NCBI GenBank assembly: GCA_937925475.1
Contig: CALEWH010000017.1
Span: 1 to 16,151 of the forward strand
Direction of reading: 5' to 3'
From: an uncultured Clostridia bacterium
GTDB taxonomy: Bacteria; Bacillota; Clostridia; Christensenellales; UBA1242
DNA length: 16,151 nt
The position numbers and the translations under genes were made by a program. Shown piece after piece: positions 14,169 through 16,151 of the stretch (the stretch's first letter is position 1; each line of letters starts with the position of its first letter). The notes beneath the pieces are model-generated. The model saw nothing but the letters and a program-made list of their open reading frames with translations. It ran no database searches and was not told the origin of the DNA.

Positions 14169-16040
14169 ATGGAAGAATTTGAAATTGATAAAGAAACAGA
14201 AGAAAAAATCGTGACGGAAGTTCTCGAAGACTTCAACTCTCGCAGGCAAAACCGCAAGAGTTTTGAAACAACATGGCAACTTAACATAAACTTTCTGCTT
14301 GGCAATCAGTACTCGTACATCAATGGAAACAATGACATTGTAAGCGAGAAAAAACAATATTTTTGGCAAGAGCGCGAAGTCTACAACCACATAGCACCGA
14401 TTGTAGACTTGCGAATATCCAAACTCGCAAAGGTTAAGCCAAGCCTTACAGTTTTGCCTTTTAGCGATGATCCAAAGGACATTGCTTGTGCTAAGGTGAG
14501 TAAAAACCTTATAAAGTCGGTGTGTTATGACCTAAATATGAGTTCTATCATCAGCGAAGCAACTATGTGGAGCGAGATTACAGGCACATCATTTTACAAA
14601 GTGTCGTGGAATAATCGTAAAGGTCGCTTTGTGGGGACTGATAAAAATGGCCAAAGTTTGTACGAAGGCGAAGTGGAGATTAGTGTTGTTTCGCCGTTCG
14701 AGATTTTCCCCGATAGCAATACCTACAACCGCATCGAAGATTGTAAGAGCATAATCCACGCTCGTGCATATCACAAAGATGAAGTCAAAAATATATGGGG
14801 CATAGATGTCGAAGGTAGTGACACAGATGTGTTCTCACTCGAAAACCTTAACACGCTTGGAGGACTTGGTTATAGCGGAAACACAGTAGGTGTTGCGCGT
14901 ACGCTAAAACACGATCAAGTCATCGTGCTAGAAAGATACGAGTTGCCATCGGTCGACTTTCCAAATGGCCGACTAATTATTGTCGCTGGAAACCGTCTTG
15001 TATATATAGGCGAGTTGCCTTACGAAAACGCTCTTGATGGCAAACGAACATTCCCTTTTGTAAAACAAACCTGCCTTAGTGTGCCAAATTGTTTTTGGGG
15101 CGTGTCGATTATTGAGCGATGTATTCCAGTTCAAAGGGCATACAATGCTGTTAAAAACCGCAAACACGAGTTTTTAAATCGCATTGCAATGGGTGTGCTT
15201 GCTGTCGAAGATGGTTCGCTTGATGTGGAAAACTTGGAAGAAGAAGGCTTGTCGCCGGGCAAAGTTTTGGTTTATCGACAAGGTGCAAATTTCCCAAAAA
15301 TGTTGCAAAACGAAGAGATCCCTGCATCATTTGAAAAAGAAGAAGAAAAACTTATTGATGAGTTTGCGAGCGTGTCAGGGGTAAGCGATATTCAAAATCA
15401 AAGCGTGCTATACAATAATGTTAGTGGAGTTGTGCTCCAACTTTTAATCGAACAAGACGAAGCCCGTATAGCATCGAGTATAAACGAAGTCAAGGATAGT
15501 GTAAAAAATGTTGCGAAACATATTTTGCGCTTGTACAAACAGTTTGCTGTTTTTGCACACTGCACACGACTTGTTAATGACAATGGCGATATCGAAATGT
15601 TGTATTGGAAAAATAGCGACCTTAATTGTGAAGACATTGTGTTTGAAACCGAAAACGAATTGAACCAAACTCTTGCACAAAAACGCAGTATGATTTACGA
15701 AATTGTAAATGCAGGTTTACTTAACGATGACAATGGAAATATGTCGATATCAACACGCCAAAAAGTACTCGAACAACTTGGCTTTGGAATACTGGAAACT
15801 ACAAAAGACATTAAAACATTGCATAAAAATCGTGCAAATAAAGAAAATTACAAGCTTATTGAAAAAGATACAATGCCTGAGCCAAAGTTTATTGATGAGC
15901 ATGAGATACATATCAACGAACATATTTGTTTTGCACTAAGTAAGGATTTTGAAGATGCGGTTGCTAAAAATCCATTGCTTGAAGAAGTAATGAACGACCA
16001 CATTAGAAAACATAAAGAACTTTTGAATGTGGAAAAATAA
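14169..16040 (+). CDS. Phage portal protein, P22-like
   Basis: The portal is the dodecameric ring at one capsid vertex through which TerL pumps DNA and to which the tail attaches. The 623-residue length suits the P22-type family. Supporting segments are RRQNRKSFETTWQLNINFLLGNQY near the N-terminus (25-48), YNHIAPIVDLRISKLAKVKPSLTVLPFS (clip/wing start, about 71-98), VVSPFEIFPDSN (about 173-184), IERCIPVQRAYNAVKNRKHEFLNR in the region of the stem helices, the SGVSDI...SGVVLQLLIEQDEARIA segment typical of portal crowns, and a Lys/Glu-rich C-terminus. AAGGAG lies 5 bases before the ATG. The gene is intact and follows the mini-protein after 9 bases, in the same operon as terL. Scaffold and capsid genes would be expected next, outside the window. 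Confidence 0.9.
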   Translation: MEEFEIDKETEEKIVTEVLEDFNSRRQNRKSFETTWQLNINFLLGNQYSYINGNNDIVSEKKQYFWQEREVYNHIAPIVDLRISKLAKVKPSLTVLPFSDDPKDIACAKVSKNLIKSVCYDLNMSSIISEATMWSEITGTSFYKVSWNNRKGRFVGTDKNGQSLYEGEVEISVVSPFEIFPDSNTYNRIEDCKSIIHARAYHKDEVKNIWGIDVEGSDTDVFSLENLNTLGGLGYSGNTVGVARTLKHDQVIVLERYELPSVDFPNGRLIIVAGNRLVYIGELPYENALDGKRTFPFVKQTCLSVPNCFWGVSIIERCIPVQRAYNAVKNRKHEFLNRIAMGVLAVEDGSLDVENLEEEGLSPGKVLVYRQGANFPKMLQNEEIPASFEKEEEKLIDEFASVSGVSDIQNQSVLYNNVSGVVLQLLIEQDEARIASSINEVKDSVKNVAKHILRLYKQFAVFAHCTRLVNDNGDIEMLYWKNSDLNCEDIVFETENELNQTLAQKRSMIYEIVNAGLLNDDNGNMSISTRQKVLEQLGFGILETTKDIKTLHKNRANKENYKLIEKDTMPEPKFIDEHEIHINEHICFALSKDFEDAVAKNPLLEEVMNDHIRKHKELLNVEK

Positions 16041-16151
16041 ATTTCTATTAAGTGATTTTAAATAAATAAAACCATAGAAAAATAAGCCATATATCCGCAA
16101 AAAAGTTACCATATAAATTGTCGCCAAAGCCTTAATCAAAACCACATAAAT
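16041..16151. other. Non-coding tail of the window after the portal gene
   Basis: These 111 AT-rich bases contain no start codon with a ribosome binding site and no clear terminator. A weak 7-bp inverted pair (TTTCTAT 16042-16048, ATAGAAA 16074-16080) has a long loop and is not convincing. In a module that is otherwise packed with overlaps and 2-9 base gaps, this is the first real gap. Confidence 0.6.

Noticed and set aside
16042..16080. Terminator after the portal gene
   Set aside because: Only a 7-bp A/T-rich stem with a 25-base loop and no T run.
1..16151. tRNA, rRNA, CRISPR arrays, insertion sequences
   Set aside because: No cloverleaf-like tRNA, no rRNA-like stretch, no regularly spaced repeats and no transposase or terminal inverted repeats were seen by eye.
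1..16151. Alternative genetic code
   Set aside because: Genes end with TAA, TAG and TGA in sensible places and conserved motifs need no stop-codon reading, so the standard bacterial code is enough.

Overview
The window looks like a piece of chromosome from an uncultured, AT-rich, low-GC Gram-positive bacterium (Bacillota, probably Clostridia). The evidence is strong AGGAGG-type ribosome binding sites, a PdaB-like polysaccharide deacetylase, a tandem-OB single-stranded DNA-binding protein, and a B/A topoisomerase pair whose motifs match the clostridial topoisomerase IV-like type. TAA, TAG and TGA all end genes, so the standard bacterial code fits. The left end is not biological: bases 1-47 are an Illumina TruSeq i7 adapter with an 8-base index, so the contig was not trimmed there.

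Layout. (1) 78-1148, minus: murG, ending about 30 bases from the adapter. (2) 1149-1386: a divergent promoter region. (3) 1387-5886, plus: a type IIA topoisomerase pair, B then A subunit, closed by a strong intrinsic terminator at 5896-5924. (4) 6077-7545, plus: a two-gene unit, PdaB-like deacetylase then tandem-OB SSB-like protein, ending in a terminator that probably also serves the convergent gene. (5) 7644-10472, minus: a 942-residue secreted, membrane-anchored protein with a beta-propeller-like ectodomain and SH3-like modules. (6) 10473-10808: a regulatory region with two good promoter candidates, tandem direct repeats and an 18-bp perfect palindrome. (7) 10809-11369, plus: a regulator with a sigma-70 region 4-like helix-turn-helix. 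(8) 11427-12152, minus: a second, smaller signal peptide/SH3-like/membrane-anchor protein. (9) 12258-16040, plus: a compact phage packaging module: TerL, a TerS-like C-terminal module, a Cys-rich mini-protein and a P22-type portal. The last 111 bases hold no recognisable gene.

How it fits together. The left two thirds is housekeeping (peptidoglycan synthesis and modification, DNA topology, ssDNA binding) plus a large surface protein. The right third is the start of a phage head/packaging operon that begins directly next to surface-protein and regulator genes, with no integrase, repressor, lysis or replication gene on this side. It could be the edge of a prophage, a decayed remnant, or a domesticated packaging cassette such as a gene-transfer-agent-like element; the window cannot decide. 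The most interesting part is 10473-12257, where a sigma-like regulator sits between two architecturally related membrane-anchored SH3-like proteins and just upstream of the packaging genes.
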